Assembly: GCA_965153455.1 (NCBI GenBank)
Contig: OZ234497.1
Location: forward strand, 2,728,001-2,792,000
DNA length: 64,000 nucleotides
Direction of reading: 5' to 3'
Source of the DNA: Sphagnum compactum
Lineage: Eukaryota; Bryophyta; Sphagnopsida; Sphagnales
This document shows, in pieces, positions 36,824 to 48,200 of this stretch. The notes under the pieces were generated by a model. That model did not search any database. It was given only the letters and a program-made list of their open reading frames with translations, and was not told the origin of the DNA. How positions within the stretch are numbered: position 1 is the first letter of the stretch; every line of letters begins with the position of its first letter. A program made the translations under genes and the position numbers.

Positions 36824-37713
36824 TTAGTGTCTTTAGATCCTTTCACTTACATGGTTCATAACAAACCCAGGGAAGTATCATGCATCATCTCATGATACGA
36901 GATACTTCTGATGGTTATCCTGCATTTTCTAGGTTTCTGGCCTCTACAAAAAACTTACCGCCTTAGCAAACTGGAGAAAACTGATGTGACTCAGTGCACC
37001 GGGGCATGACACTAATAGTATGAATCCAAAAATACATGAGTGCTTCAGATTGGATGAGTAGGTATTGACTAGCACTCAGTTTGCTCCAGATAGCACAGAA
37101 TTACCTCAAAGTCATCTTACATGACATTCAATAGCTGTGCGCTTGTTCTTGCACCAAGATTCAGCAGAGTGAAATCCTCAGCACCTGTAAGCCCACTGAT
37201 GAGACAACACTGGAAATCCTTGCTCACATTCTCATTCAATCAATCACAGGGGATGAGACATAGATCAACAAAAAGAAACACCATAGCCCATCACACACCA
37301 CCAAGCTACACATGAACCAGCATACTGTTGTGGTAGGAAGTGAGTTAACCAAGGATGCTAAAATTCCAGCTACTAAACTCAAGCCTAACTGCTGTCAATT
37401 AAGAAATTGTAACAGTAAGGTCACAATCCAACAATCAAAACTTGACACACATCCAGCTGAAATTCCTCTTACCTTATAGAAAGGGGACACACAGGTCAAC
37501 ACAAAGATTTGACTGGCCCTAGACAGTACACCTATTCAGATTGGCAAGAAGTTCTACACACACTTTTGATGTCAGAGATTGCTACACATTCCTCCAACCA
37601 GTAGTTCCTCTGCTCTCTTGGCCAAAATCCTAGAGAAGGTAAGCCATCTAAAAACAGTCATAAAAGGCCTTCTCACACAATATCAGAGATGACACACACC
37701 ATCTGCCTACCCC
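36824..37713. other. Downstream flank and probable 3' UTR of the 14-3-3 gene
   Basis: Lies 3' of the minus-strand 14-3-3 stop codon. Moderately GC-balanced, no repeats or other gene seen. The UTR end cannot be placed. Confidence 0.4.
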
Positions 37714-39308
37714 TCAGCTTTCCTCCACATCTTCGACTTTGGCACCATCTTTACCATCTTCTGCAGCCTCCTCCTGATACCCCAAATCACACACAATGTA
37801 GATAAGTCAGCACACCCAAAAGCATGAAAATACAGGCATGTCCACAAATTGGACTCCATATAAACTGTCCACAAAACATAATGGTACTCTCAAGTAAAAC
37901 ATTTCACAGCAGTGCCAAATTTCAAAATGACTTTCCATTTGTAAACCTTTATGTTCACTGCAAGTCCAAGTGATAGGAAGTTTTGATATCCATCTGATTC
38001 TTTCCAATAGAATGATGGATCAAGCATGGAAAACACTGAACTATCACTCATATTCACCAAGAGGTCTAGCAGTCCAAACAAACATATTTTCACATCTTAG
38101 GAGTGACTTTGTCTCTTCACCTGCATATCTGATGTCCACAATGTGAGGTTGTCACGAAGCAGCTGCATAATTAGTGTGCTGTCCTTGTAGGATTCTTCAC
38201 CTAGTGTGTCAAGCTCTGCAATGGCCTCATCAAATGCCTGCATTGGCAATCAGAAAACATGTATAGAAATGTTACAGTACAATGGTGTACAAAAGCATGA
38301 CCAATTTCATCTGTGATGCTACTGGAAAAATCATATTTCGGTTATGAAATTGACAGCACAGAAATAACAACCCTGGCTTGTAACCTCTTCCCCACCCACC
38401 TGCTTTGCTAGTGTGCACGCGCGGTCTGGTGAGTTCAAAATTTCATAGTAAAAGACTGAGAAGTTCAGTGCCAATCCCAATCGAATAGGGTGTGTTGGAG
38501 CAAGCTCTGTAAGGGCAATATCCTGGACACCAGACAGCAGTCGTTCAGTACTGGAAAAATGTAAATCAACATAACAACAGCACACTATATGCGGCGGTCA
38601 CAGATCACAACAATTCATTGTCAACACAAGATACACAAACGATAAATAGATGACAACCAGCATAGCGTCATGAAGATCTCAAAACCTATAGTTGGGAAGA
38701 AGTTCGCAACAATAAGCTCTACAAAATGGTGGCAAGAATATGACTCCGATTGGCCCTGAAGCATCAAATGGCATTTATGTGCAAACGACTAGGCATTTGG
38801 AGCAGCCGATGCAGGAGCAGGCACTTACTTGAGCAGATTTGTAAGCCAACAATGTGCTTTCTGCAGCCTCTTTTCTCTCGGCGCCCGTCTTGAACTCGGC
38901 TAGGTACCGGTGGTAATCGCCCTTCATCTTGAGATAGAACACTTTGGACTCTCCCGTGCTGGAAGTCGGGATAAGGTGGGAGTCAAGAAGGTTGAGGATG
39001 CCATCACAGATGGTGCTCAGCTCCTGTTCCACCTTGGCTCTGTAGTCACGGATCGCGGCGACGTGCTCCTCGTTCCCTTTGCTTTCCTCCTTCTGCTCGA
39101 TGGAGGAGATGATCCGCCATGACGCCCTCCTGGCCCCGATCACGTTCTTATACGCGACCGACAACAGGTTACGCTCCTCCACAGTTAACTCTTCCACGTC
39201 CACGGTCTTGGCCACTTTCTCCATAGCCTCCACCATTTCTTCATACCGCTCCGCTTGCTCTGCAAGCTTAGCCATGTACACATTCTCTTCTCTGGATTCC
39301 AACGCCAT
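37714..39308 (-). CDS. 14-3-3 protein (non-epsilon type), complete, four exons
   Basis: Exons on the minus strand: 39308-38829, 38522-38400, 38237-38121 and 37773-37714, all introns phase 0 with GT-AG ends. The product is 259 aa, a normal length. It adapts phosphoserine/threonine client proteins as a dimer in the cytosol and nucleus. Signature 1 ([11 protein letters not shown]) is at residues 46-56; signature 2 (YKDSTLIM then LLRDNLTLW) is in exon 3. The phosphate-binding residues equivalent to human zeta K49, R56, R127 and Y128 are K54, R61, R134 and Y135. The acidic tail is [19 protein letters not shown]. The start is the first ATG with an upstream stretch that does not resemble the family; longer upstream reading (to 39542) is Leu/Cys-rich 5' UTR. 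Nothing is disrupted, so the gene looks functional. Confidence 0.96.
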
Positions 39309-39790
39309 TTTTTTTTCCCACCCCTTTCTCGTACTTCCGATTCCCGAAGAGAAAAAAGAACCTCCAAATATCCGCAGCGGCTTGGTTCTCCCAAAGCTCC
39401 CCAAAGCAAAATTGCAAAGCTCCAAGGCCGGTGAAAATCCAAACAAATACAAAGCAAGCACGTGACGGCTAAAGCAAATACAGAAACAAAAACAACACAA
39501 CAACAACAACAACAACAAAAGAGCAGCACGATTACAGAACACAATGCAATAGTTGCGGCAAAACGTGCAGGAGACGCAGTTACGCTTGGGCTGCGTGAGC
39601 TTGGCAAGGGGCGGGCGGAGGGGAACTGGTTGCAGGAGGTCAAAACCCTCGGATCACAGGCTATTTCCGGTGATCGACGCTGGTGGGGACCTCATGTGGG
39701 GCCGGTAATGCGTTCACGTGCCTTTCGGGGGTTTCCAGTGTCCCACGCTGAACGTGCCGTGTCTACGGCGCACAGGTGTGTTTGCGCCGG
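39309..39790 (-). promoter_or_regulatory. Promoter and 5' UTR region of the 14-3-3 gene
   Basis: A GC-rich, CpG-containing patch (about 39540-39790) in an otherwise AT-rich window lies just upstream of the start codon. Two palindromic G-box cores CACGTG are present at 39459-39464 and 39715-39720. A (CAA)n tract at about 39491-39519 would be (TTG)n in the 5' leader, and pyrimidine-rich runs follow toward the ATG. The transcription start is not defined. Confidence 0.5.
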
Positions 39791-41649
39791 TGTGTGGTTT
39801 TAAAAAATAAATTATATATTTATTTTTATTTATTTTAAATTTTTAAATTTTTTTTCCAGGGGTCAAGTTTATCTACTTAGGCACGTGGTTGTTGTTAGTA
39901 ATTCTTTAGAGAAAAATTCAAACACTAGGTAATGTTAAATATTTTGCCTACTTACTTAATAAGAAGACCGTTTTCTAATAATGTAACCGGTTTTTTCGCT
40001 GTGTTCTTTATTTGTTTTTTTTTTAGGTTTCTTCCTTGGTAGGAGCTCAATGTGTTTCTAGGTGTACCAGGTCCACTCCCTAATAGTACTTTCAGTATAG
40101 GGGAAGGCCTCCTAACGGCCCTTAAATTTGAAGGTCGTAGCCCTCAAGGACAATAGCCTGCCTGATGATATAGGCTCAACAATTAGGGGAGGCCCTTGGG
40201 AGGTTGTACAACTTTTGTAAAGCTTGCATATGCTCTTCACGGGCTTTACAAAATTTGGAAACCTGACTTCCACTTCTTCTTGCCATGGTCTTAATGCACT
40301 TTTAAAGCCCTTAGGTGAGAGGCATTACCAAATTTAAGCTTTGTTCCGCTCCATCTCACACTAGCCCTTATTCCGATGAAGCCCTTGCCTTAGAGCTTTA
40401 CCTACCACCACATAGAAAACAAAACCTTGGAGTGCTTTACGGTGGTAAGGAAGTTCGATGGATTATTGATTCATTTTGTGCCTATTTTGGGCTTGGTAAA
40501 AAAATTTGGTAGTTACTTGCCGAAAGGTGTAGGGTAAATCCATAGGTTGCACGTATAAAGGGCCTATGATGAGGTGATAGTTAGGGTTTAGGGTTGGTGC
40601 AAGAACTCTCCACCTATGATGACCTGATGAGTAAAGCCCAAGGGTGAGGGACATTTGGGACATTTGGGACATTCTCAAAATTTAAGGGTTTAGGGTAACA
40701 CCAAAGGGTGGGGCATTCTCAAAATAATGAGCCCTCAAGGCCAAAGGTTGAGGACTTGTTAGTTTGGATGTTGCATGGTGTAAAGCCTGCCCAATGTATT
40801 TGCAAAGTCCGTGATTCAGATGTGATGAAATTGCAAAATCCATGATGAAATGCAATGAAGAACCAAATAATGAAACTCCATCTTGCCTTTTGGGAGGGAA
40901 ATTATTACGCTTCCTAAAGCTTGCTCTCCCTAGTGTAAAAAAATTGACAAGGACTTTAGAAGTGAGAGAGAGCTTATTACATCTATTAAGGTGCATTCAC
41001 ACTTGGTGTTAAGGACTCTAGTATTAAGTCCCCTAAGACCAAGCTAGTTATTTAAGACCTAAATGTATTTATCATGAAAATTTTATGTTAAGTTAACATT
41101 CACTTAATATTAAATGATCAAATTTTTTATATTAGGTATAAAATTTCTGGAATGCTTTAAGAAGGAAGATAAGCATTTCTATTGTTAAAGCATAAGGCAT
41201 AAGTATGTCCTCTTCTGCTGTTGGCTTATGATAATTTTGGTGAGGGTTAGGTGAGTCCTTCCTTCTTTATGTAACTTGTCATTTTAAAAATGGAAATTGT
41301 ACCGCTTTAGACTATGAACAGGGAGTATCATGGAAGGCAATAATGAACCAAGTTGCTGTTTAACTTAGTATTCACCTTATTGCCCTAGCCTCCTCCATCA
41401 ATCATATCTGCCCTTTTTTTTTTGGTTTTGGTGTTCGGGTGAATATTGTCAAGAGCTACGATTGTTGACACTTTAACAGGCACTTGAGTAGCTTCGTTAA
41501 TTAGAAAATGTAAAGTCACAACTTTTTTAGGTTTTTGTCAGAAAAGACAAGCACATGACAATATTATATGATTCAGGAGTATTGACATTTGTGGCCCATG
41601 AAACCCTAACTGCAATGAAAATAACATCATCCAGCTGGTAAGTACGAAA
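39791..41649. other. Intergenic DNA
   Basis: No gene recognised. Contains an AT-rich tract (39800-39860), a short inverted pair (TTTGTAAAGC near 40215 with GCTTTACAAA near 40243) and isolated TTTAGGG words near 40585 and 40685. Confidence 0.35.
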
Positions 41650-41957
41650 GAGCATCTCCACCCCAAAACTGTAAACAACTCCTTTATTTTAGAATAGAAT
41701 ACCGTTTAATGATGATTGTCCCCGCCCACACACACGTCACAAAAGTCCCTTTTAAACACTAAAAGACCATCTATGTCTTTACATCGGGAAGAGTAATAGT
41801 CACTGTCCAAATCCATAGTAGAAAAACACGTTTCGAGGGATTAAAATCACCACTGCACAATGGATCATCATTACAACAGAGCAGCAGGATTTGTGGTTAT
41901 CGTGCTGCAAGATTTAATGAAAAGAGGTGTTTGCTGGTGTGGGGGGTGGAGATGCTC
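41650..41957. mobile_element. MITE with GAGCATCTCCACCCC termini, copy 2
   Basis: Same family and orientation as the element at 7133-7435: ends GAGCATCTCCACCCC and GGGGTGGAGATGCTC, length 308 bp, with long interior blocks nearly identical (for example ACTGTAAACAACTCCTTTAT and AGTAATAGTCACTGTCCAAA). Flanking triplets AAA and TAA fit a decayed 3-bp duplication. An open frame across its right half (41860-42189) is not a gene. Confidence 0.87.
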
Positions 41958-44900
41958 TAAGTTGGCCTTTTCCAGCAAATGCACAAATGGGAAATGTGAG
42001 CTGTTGATACAAACCTCACAACATGTGAACTGTTGTTGTTCCTCCACACCCTCACTTTATGTATCAACAAACAACGAAGAACATGTTACTATTCCATGGC
42101 TTCCCCGCCATGCATGTGAGCCAGCGTCCCTACACTCAAGGGGCCAAAATTGGCTAAAAGCACTTCTAAAAGCCTATGCTAACCACTAAAATAGTGGTAC
42201 CTTTCTATTTAGGGGTACTGGGGAAGGTAGAGCATCAACTGCTCCTTCCCAGCACCCTGGGTGATGAATGGACTTGTTTTGCTGCTTTCTTTTATGGGTA
42301 GAGTTTTGGTTTGGTGTTGAAACCTAACTTACTTGTTTTTTTAGACATGATCGTTCTTCCTTATGTATTCAGGTTTCATGTAAGGTAAAGCCCTAGGAGG
42401 AGAGCTGTGCTGAAGGTGAGAACTGAGATAGGTCCTGTATTTCCATTCAGCCCTCCTCCAAGGGCTTTTACCCAGGATAAAGCTGTGCCCATGTCACCCA
42501 ACCAATGGATGAGGAATTGTAAAATCCAGGAAAAGGGGATGAAGAAGAAGCATGCGATGCCATAGGGAAAGGGATAGGGATGAAGAAGTGTGAAATTCTA
42601 GGGAAGCGACGAAAAAAACCTCTCTTTTTATTTCTCTTTGTATTTTGAGGGATCTCCCTCAGCAGAAGAGCCGCCCTAGGGAGTTATGCAGTAAGGGAGA
42701 TCCTGTTATGTTCCATGGAAAGATTTTTTGATGGGACGGATCAGGAGAATTTTTAAAAACAAGAAGGAAAAAAAAAGAAGAGATTTTTTATGTATGTGGA
42801 GGTTCCCATACTCGTGTGTTTTCCATCAGTCGGGAACGCCCTGGGGCTAACGCCCTCATGCGACCTTCCCTCAGGAGAACCCACTCATATGGGAACCTCC
42901 CCTACAACAAAATTCCCTGTCAACACAGGGGTCAAAATTGGAGTGCGTGGAAGGGAGATTACGGTTTGGTACAGCCCACCCAAATTAGTGCAGTTGTCAT
43001 GGGCGTCAGCTTTATGTTCGTGAATTTCCCATGAACAAACAAAACCTATGGGGATTGTGGCAAAAATACGTGTGGTTGTGTTTTGAATCAATAGACAAAC
43101 CGACCTCACAAATTCTAGATGGAACGGCGTGGCTTCTTTAGTGGGCCGGTTTTAGAGTGATCTCATTGGCAACCATAGTTGTAACTTGTAACCTCATTCG
43201 ATGGACAACCTCACACAAACTCCCAAGCATATCTTGGCTTGTTAATGAGATTATTTAAGCACGAACTTGTCAATTGTTGGAGCTGACTGTGGAGCTGACT
43301 ATGTTGCACGGTGTAGGGTATTTACCAGGGCATTACACCCTGAAACCAAGGTCTATGGTGTAATGCCCCTACTGCCAGAGTATTACGTGACGTAATGATT
43401 GAGGTTATGGTACGAAATTATGAAACCCTATTTCCCACCGTATGTACATGCCATGGGACCTCCCCTAGTACAAGCTCGCACCACATAAGGGCATTTCACC
43501 AAACAGAATGCCTGCCCTTGAGGATGTTACGAATTAAAAAAAGATAGTGTACAATTTTGGGTACATTATTTGGAAATTTTTGGGACTAAAATTGTTAAAT
43601 TAGGTACTCTAAAAAATAAAATGATAATGTCGAATGAGTCTATGACTAAATAAATGTGTGGTTTGGTGGGCGCTTATTTGGGGAACAGCCTGCTCCTTGG
43701 GTGTCACTCTACACATTATAGTCGGTGCATCATTGGTGGTGCACGGTCGTAATGCAATTCTAAAATGAGTGATAAAGATTACAACATCAATTGTATGCCA
43801 TCAAGAAAATTTAATAATTTCCTTTCATTATACAAAAGTTGAACAATTGAATTCACAAATAAAGAGGAAAATGAATTGTTTAAATATCAATAAAAAGAAA
43901 ACCTCCCCCCATGCACACTAATTGAACCCAATGTTGATGGGTATATGAAATTTACATATTGAGTGAATAAGGGTAATTAAAAACCTTCCAAAATATAAAT
44001 CAATTCAGCAAAATTATATAGGTCTCAAAAGGCTTCCTAACCTGGCATGGGTAAGGGAATACCATAGCATCTTAAAGGCTTTGACATTAGTTATATTACT
44101 TTCAGAATTGTTGAAATTTTGAAAAGAAAAAAATTTCAAAATGAAAAAACTGTGTGAAGGAAATTTTGAGGATATTCCATTTTGTCGAAATGAAAATTAA
44201 AAATTAATTATTTATTCAACAAACATTTGTCAAAATTATAAATTTTGCAAAATGAAGATAAAGGATCCTATTCACATAATATTAACATATTTACAAGGGA
44301 ATAAATTAAGGTTAATAAGTGGATAAAAGGTTTGGTAGATTGAAATGTGTCCAATGTGTGTATCCTTCATGGCGCATTTTCAAGTGAGGAAAGATTGCAA
44401 TTTAGCATTACAAAAAAGACATGACCTTAAAAAAAAAAACCAAAAAAGAATTAAATTTTTTTGTCATCTATAGTAATACATTCAATGTATTCCTATATTG
44501 ACAAATGGTGACATGATCTAAAGAGTTTCCTATCATATAAAGGAGTCATTCACTCCAGATAATTAGTGCAAAGAACAGAACAAAATGCAGAAGTTAGATA
44601 CCAAACTTTAAATGGATACATCATAACCTAACACACCCTACAAATGTACATTACATTTAAGCCATAGCATAACTTCTACATAAAAGTGTGTTATTTGCCT
44701 TGAAACAATGACTTACCCTCAAGTAAACCTCAAGTATTGAAGCCTATTAGGATAAAAAGATAAGATAAAATATGCAAATGTTACCAATTGGATGGAGTAA
44801 TTGAAATAGTAGTAGAAATTTTTTAAACCAACTAATTATACTATATATCATATTTATCCTAACTTTTGCCCACGGGTATATCAAGGTAAGAACATACTAA

Positions 44901-45299
44901 TAACACATACTACCAACATTGGTAGAAAACAATCCAACACCTCAAATTTCAAAAGTAATAGTAGTACCTTGGTAGTCCCCACTTCCAACCTATTCCATCA
45001 AGCTATTTGACATTGGGCATAACAAAAGACTTTCAATCTCTAACATACAATTATTTCACTTTTAGGAGATGAGATTTAAATGTTTGCAACACCAAACAAT
45101 CAAATTGCCATACAATAAATTAGCCTTTGCATATTTCAAAGCCTATATCACCATGTTGCCCAAAAAAAAATTAGGTTCTAAACACCACCACTATGTCTAA
45201 GGCCTGGTGGAAGGTTTTGATCTGTAGAAGAAGAAGGAGGAGGGAATTGAATTAGGGCACAAATTTGGAAAAGAGATCACGATATATTTTCATGAGAGC
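41958..45299. other. Intergenic DNA with two hairpins
   Basis: A 13-bp perfect inverted repeat GGAGGTTCCCATA / TATGGGAACCTCC pairs 42798-42810 with 42888-42900. A 12-bp perfect hairpin GGGCATTACACC / GGTGTAATGCCC pairs 43328-43339 with 43357-43368. No gene recognised. The region from about 43550 to the kinesin start is AT-rich and includes its promoter, in which no defined element is seen. Confidence 0.45.
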
Positions 45300-48200
45300 A
45301 TGATGTCGGGTGGGAAGGGATTTGAGAGCAGCATTGAGATTTTCCTTAGAATGAGACCCATCAATAGTGGAGCAATTGCTCCCTATGAAGTGGATGTGGA
45401 TGCAGGGACAGTTGTGTGGACAATTCCAAGGCAAGCTTCACTAGGCATGATGAACCACCAACGTGAGCATTACAATTTTTCATTCACCGGGATCTTTCAA
45501 ATGGAGAGTAAGCAAGATGAGGTGTTTCATAAAGTTGCTCATAAGGTAAAAATTGTGCTTTTTTGATATCTATGGCAAGAGATTATAATAGAAGACCATG
45601 TATCAAAACATTTCGGTTTTTTAAGGAAGGAACAAAGTATCATATCTTTACATGGGATTGCATGGGATTGTGGAATTCAGGAGTTCCATTTATCTATTGC
45701 ACAACAACTGGTCTAGCCATTTTTGTTGTTCAAGCAAATGGGAAGAGATGACATATGGTGAATTTTGCAAGCAAATGAACAAGAGATTTTCTTGTGAATT
45801 TTGTGTAATACATTAGGCTAATTTTGCTAATTTATGGAAATGGGGAATGATGCACCACATGTTACATTTGGAATGTATATAGTCAAAACATTTGGGAATT
45901 TGTGGGTTTGTGTTGGGTATTGTGGGATTTCTTTAAGAGGAGCCATTGCATCAATTGCAGAGCAGGTGGTAGTTGGAGCCTTGGATGGATACAATGGGAC
46001 CATTTTTGCTTATGGACAAACCGGATCTGGTAAAACCTATACAATTACTGGAGGAGCAGAACGTTATGTGGATCGTGGAATCATTCCGCGTGCTCTTTCT
46101 CTTGTGTTTAGTGAAGTGGCAGAACGGAGTGAATACACATATACAATACATTTTTCATATTTGGAGGTTTATAATGAAATGGGTTATGACCTCCTGAACC
46201 CAGATCATGAAACAAAAGCCCTTGAAGATCTCCCAAAGGTTTTGCTTTCCTTTAGATATTTAGAATTCAACAACATTGTGATTATATTTGAACATGTTTC
46301 AATAGACAATAGAGTTATCCGTAAAGTAACCCTGTCTTCACCCTGTCTTTGGGCCTCCTTTCACCCCCCATCCCTTCTTTCAGTGGTATCTGCAAAGTAA
46401 AGACATGTTACATTTTATTAAATCACAGTATGAAATGCTGCTGCAACTCAGTACAAAATGCTTAAGGTTCGAGAGTAATTATAGTAGTTGTACAGGTAGG
46501 ATTAATGAAAATATATGTAGGAAAGACATGATGAAACTAAGTTTACCACCAAAATTGATGGTTTTCTGAGTTTCACCCCCTGTTGAATGCTAATGTACTT
46601 TTGTGCAGGTTTTTTTTTTGACTCTCGCAGTGTGTATGACCAAACTCTGGGTTTTGGTGCTGTGTTTTTGTCTTACTTAACGGATAAATTTATTATGTTT
46701 TTGTTGTTGCATGGGTACTTATGAAGTTTCAATTGTTGGCTTAGGTGACATTACTTGAAGATGAGGATAGTGTTTTCCATCTTCGAAACCTGTCTCAGCA
46801 CCTTGCCACGTATGTAAGTGTTTTTCTCATTGCCCCCTCTCTATGTCCAACATTTGATCATGCCATGGCCAGAGTTTTTCTTGCAAATTTATGTCTTGCA
46901 AATTTATGTGATGCGCACAATTGATTTATTGTCCCCATTTCAACCAAAAGAACAATGAAGATTGTCATAACTCCTTTTTTGCTTTGACAGCAATGAAGAG
47001 GAAGCATTGAATTTATTATTCATTGGGGACACAAATCGGATCATAAGTTCCACGCCTATGAACATGGCAAGTTCTCGGTCACATTGTATTTTCACAGCCC
47101 ACATTGTAGCACGTAAGGCAGGTGAAGATACTATACGAAAGTCGAAGCTTAATCTTGTGGATTTGGCCGGTTCAGAGCGGGTTTGGAAATCAGGGGTTGA
47201 TGGCCAGGTATGATCTATTTTGTTATAGGGTTACCTTTTATTTGTTATTTGTGTTATTTCTTAGAACATATTTATTATTATTGACATGTGTTTTACTTCT
47301 TGTAATCAATTGCCAATGTGGCTCAACAGATATTGAGAGAAGCAAAATACATCAATTTGTCATTGCACTTTCTTGAACAGGCATGGCCTTAATTCAATTT
47401 GTATAAAGATGTAAATTAGCATATAAGGAAGATTAAAAAGGCATTTGAAATTGTAAATAAGCTCTTATTATGTGGTATGATTTATGTCAAAAAAGGGTTT
47501 TTTGTAGATTAACTCTAGACTCAAAGTTTTTGCAATTGGGATGAAAAGAAATTAGGTTATTTTGAGTGATTTAATACGCAAATAAAATTTATGTCAAAAA
47601 TTTTTGTAGATTAACTCGAGACTCAAAGTTTTTTCAATTGGGATGAAAAGAAATTAGGATATTTTGAGTGATTTAAAATTAAAATTAATTTGATGTGCAA
47701 GGATCATGGTGGGATGAAAGGAACAGGTAATAGTAGCATTGCAAGAAAGATCTCACGGGCTACCTCGAAATCACATTCCCTATCGTAATTCCATGATGAC
47801 CTCTGTCTTGCGAGACTCCCTTGGTGGTAATTGTCGCACGGTATTCACTAACCATGTTCATGAATACATTAACCATGTGCAATTATTGTTCATTAATCGT
47901 CATGTTCCTTCGCTAACTCTTAAAACAACTCCTAAGGGATACCACAATTTCTTCCCTATATGTTGATTTCCATTTTGATGCCATATGCATGATTATTATT
48001 ATTATAGGTGATGATAGCAACGGTGACAATTGCTCAAGATCAATTGGAGGAGACAATATCCACTTGCCGTTTTGCCCAAAGGGTTGCGATGGTGTCCAAT
48101 GAGGTAATGAGAGTTGAAAAATCCATTGAAGAATTTTCAATGTCTTGTTGTGATAAAATGGTCTCGAGCTCTTGGAAATTTTTAATTTGGTTTTGGGATG

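Noticed and set aside
38775-39542. N-terminal extension of the 14-3-3 frame (Leu/Cys-rich, signal-peptide-like)
   Set aside because: 14-3-3 proteins have no such leader; the family start is at 39308 and the extra sequence is pyrimidine-rich 5' UTR.
40580-40695. TTTAGGG words suggesting interstitial telomere repeats
   Set aside because: Only isolated copies in two places with no tandem array.
41860-42189. 109-codon open frame
   Set aside because: It begins inside a MITE and has no family match.
45834-46400. 188-codon open frame as a stand-alone kinesin fragment
   Set aside because: It reads intron sequence before 45966 and after 46238; only the middle is exon 2.
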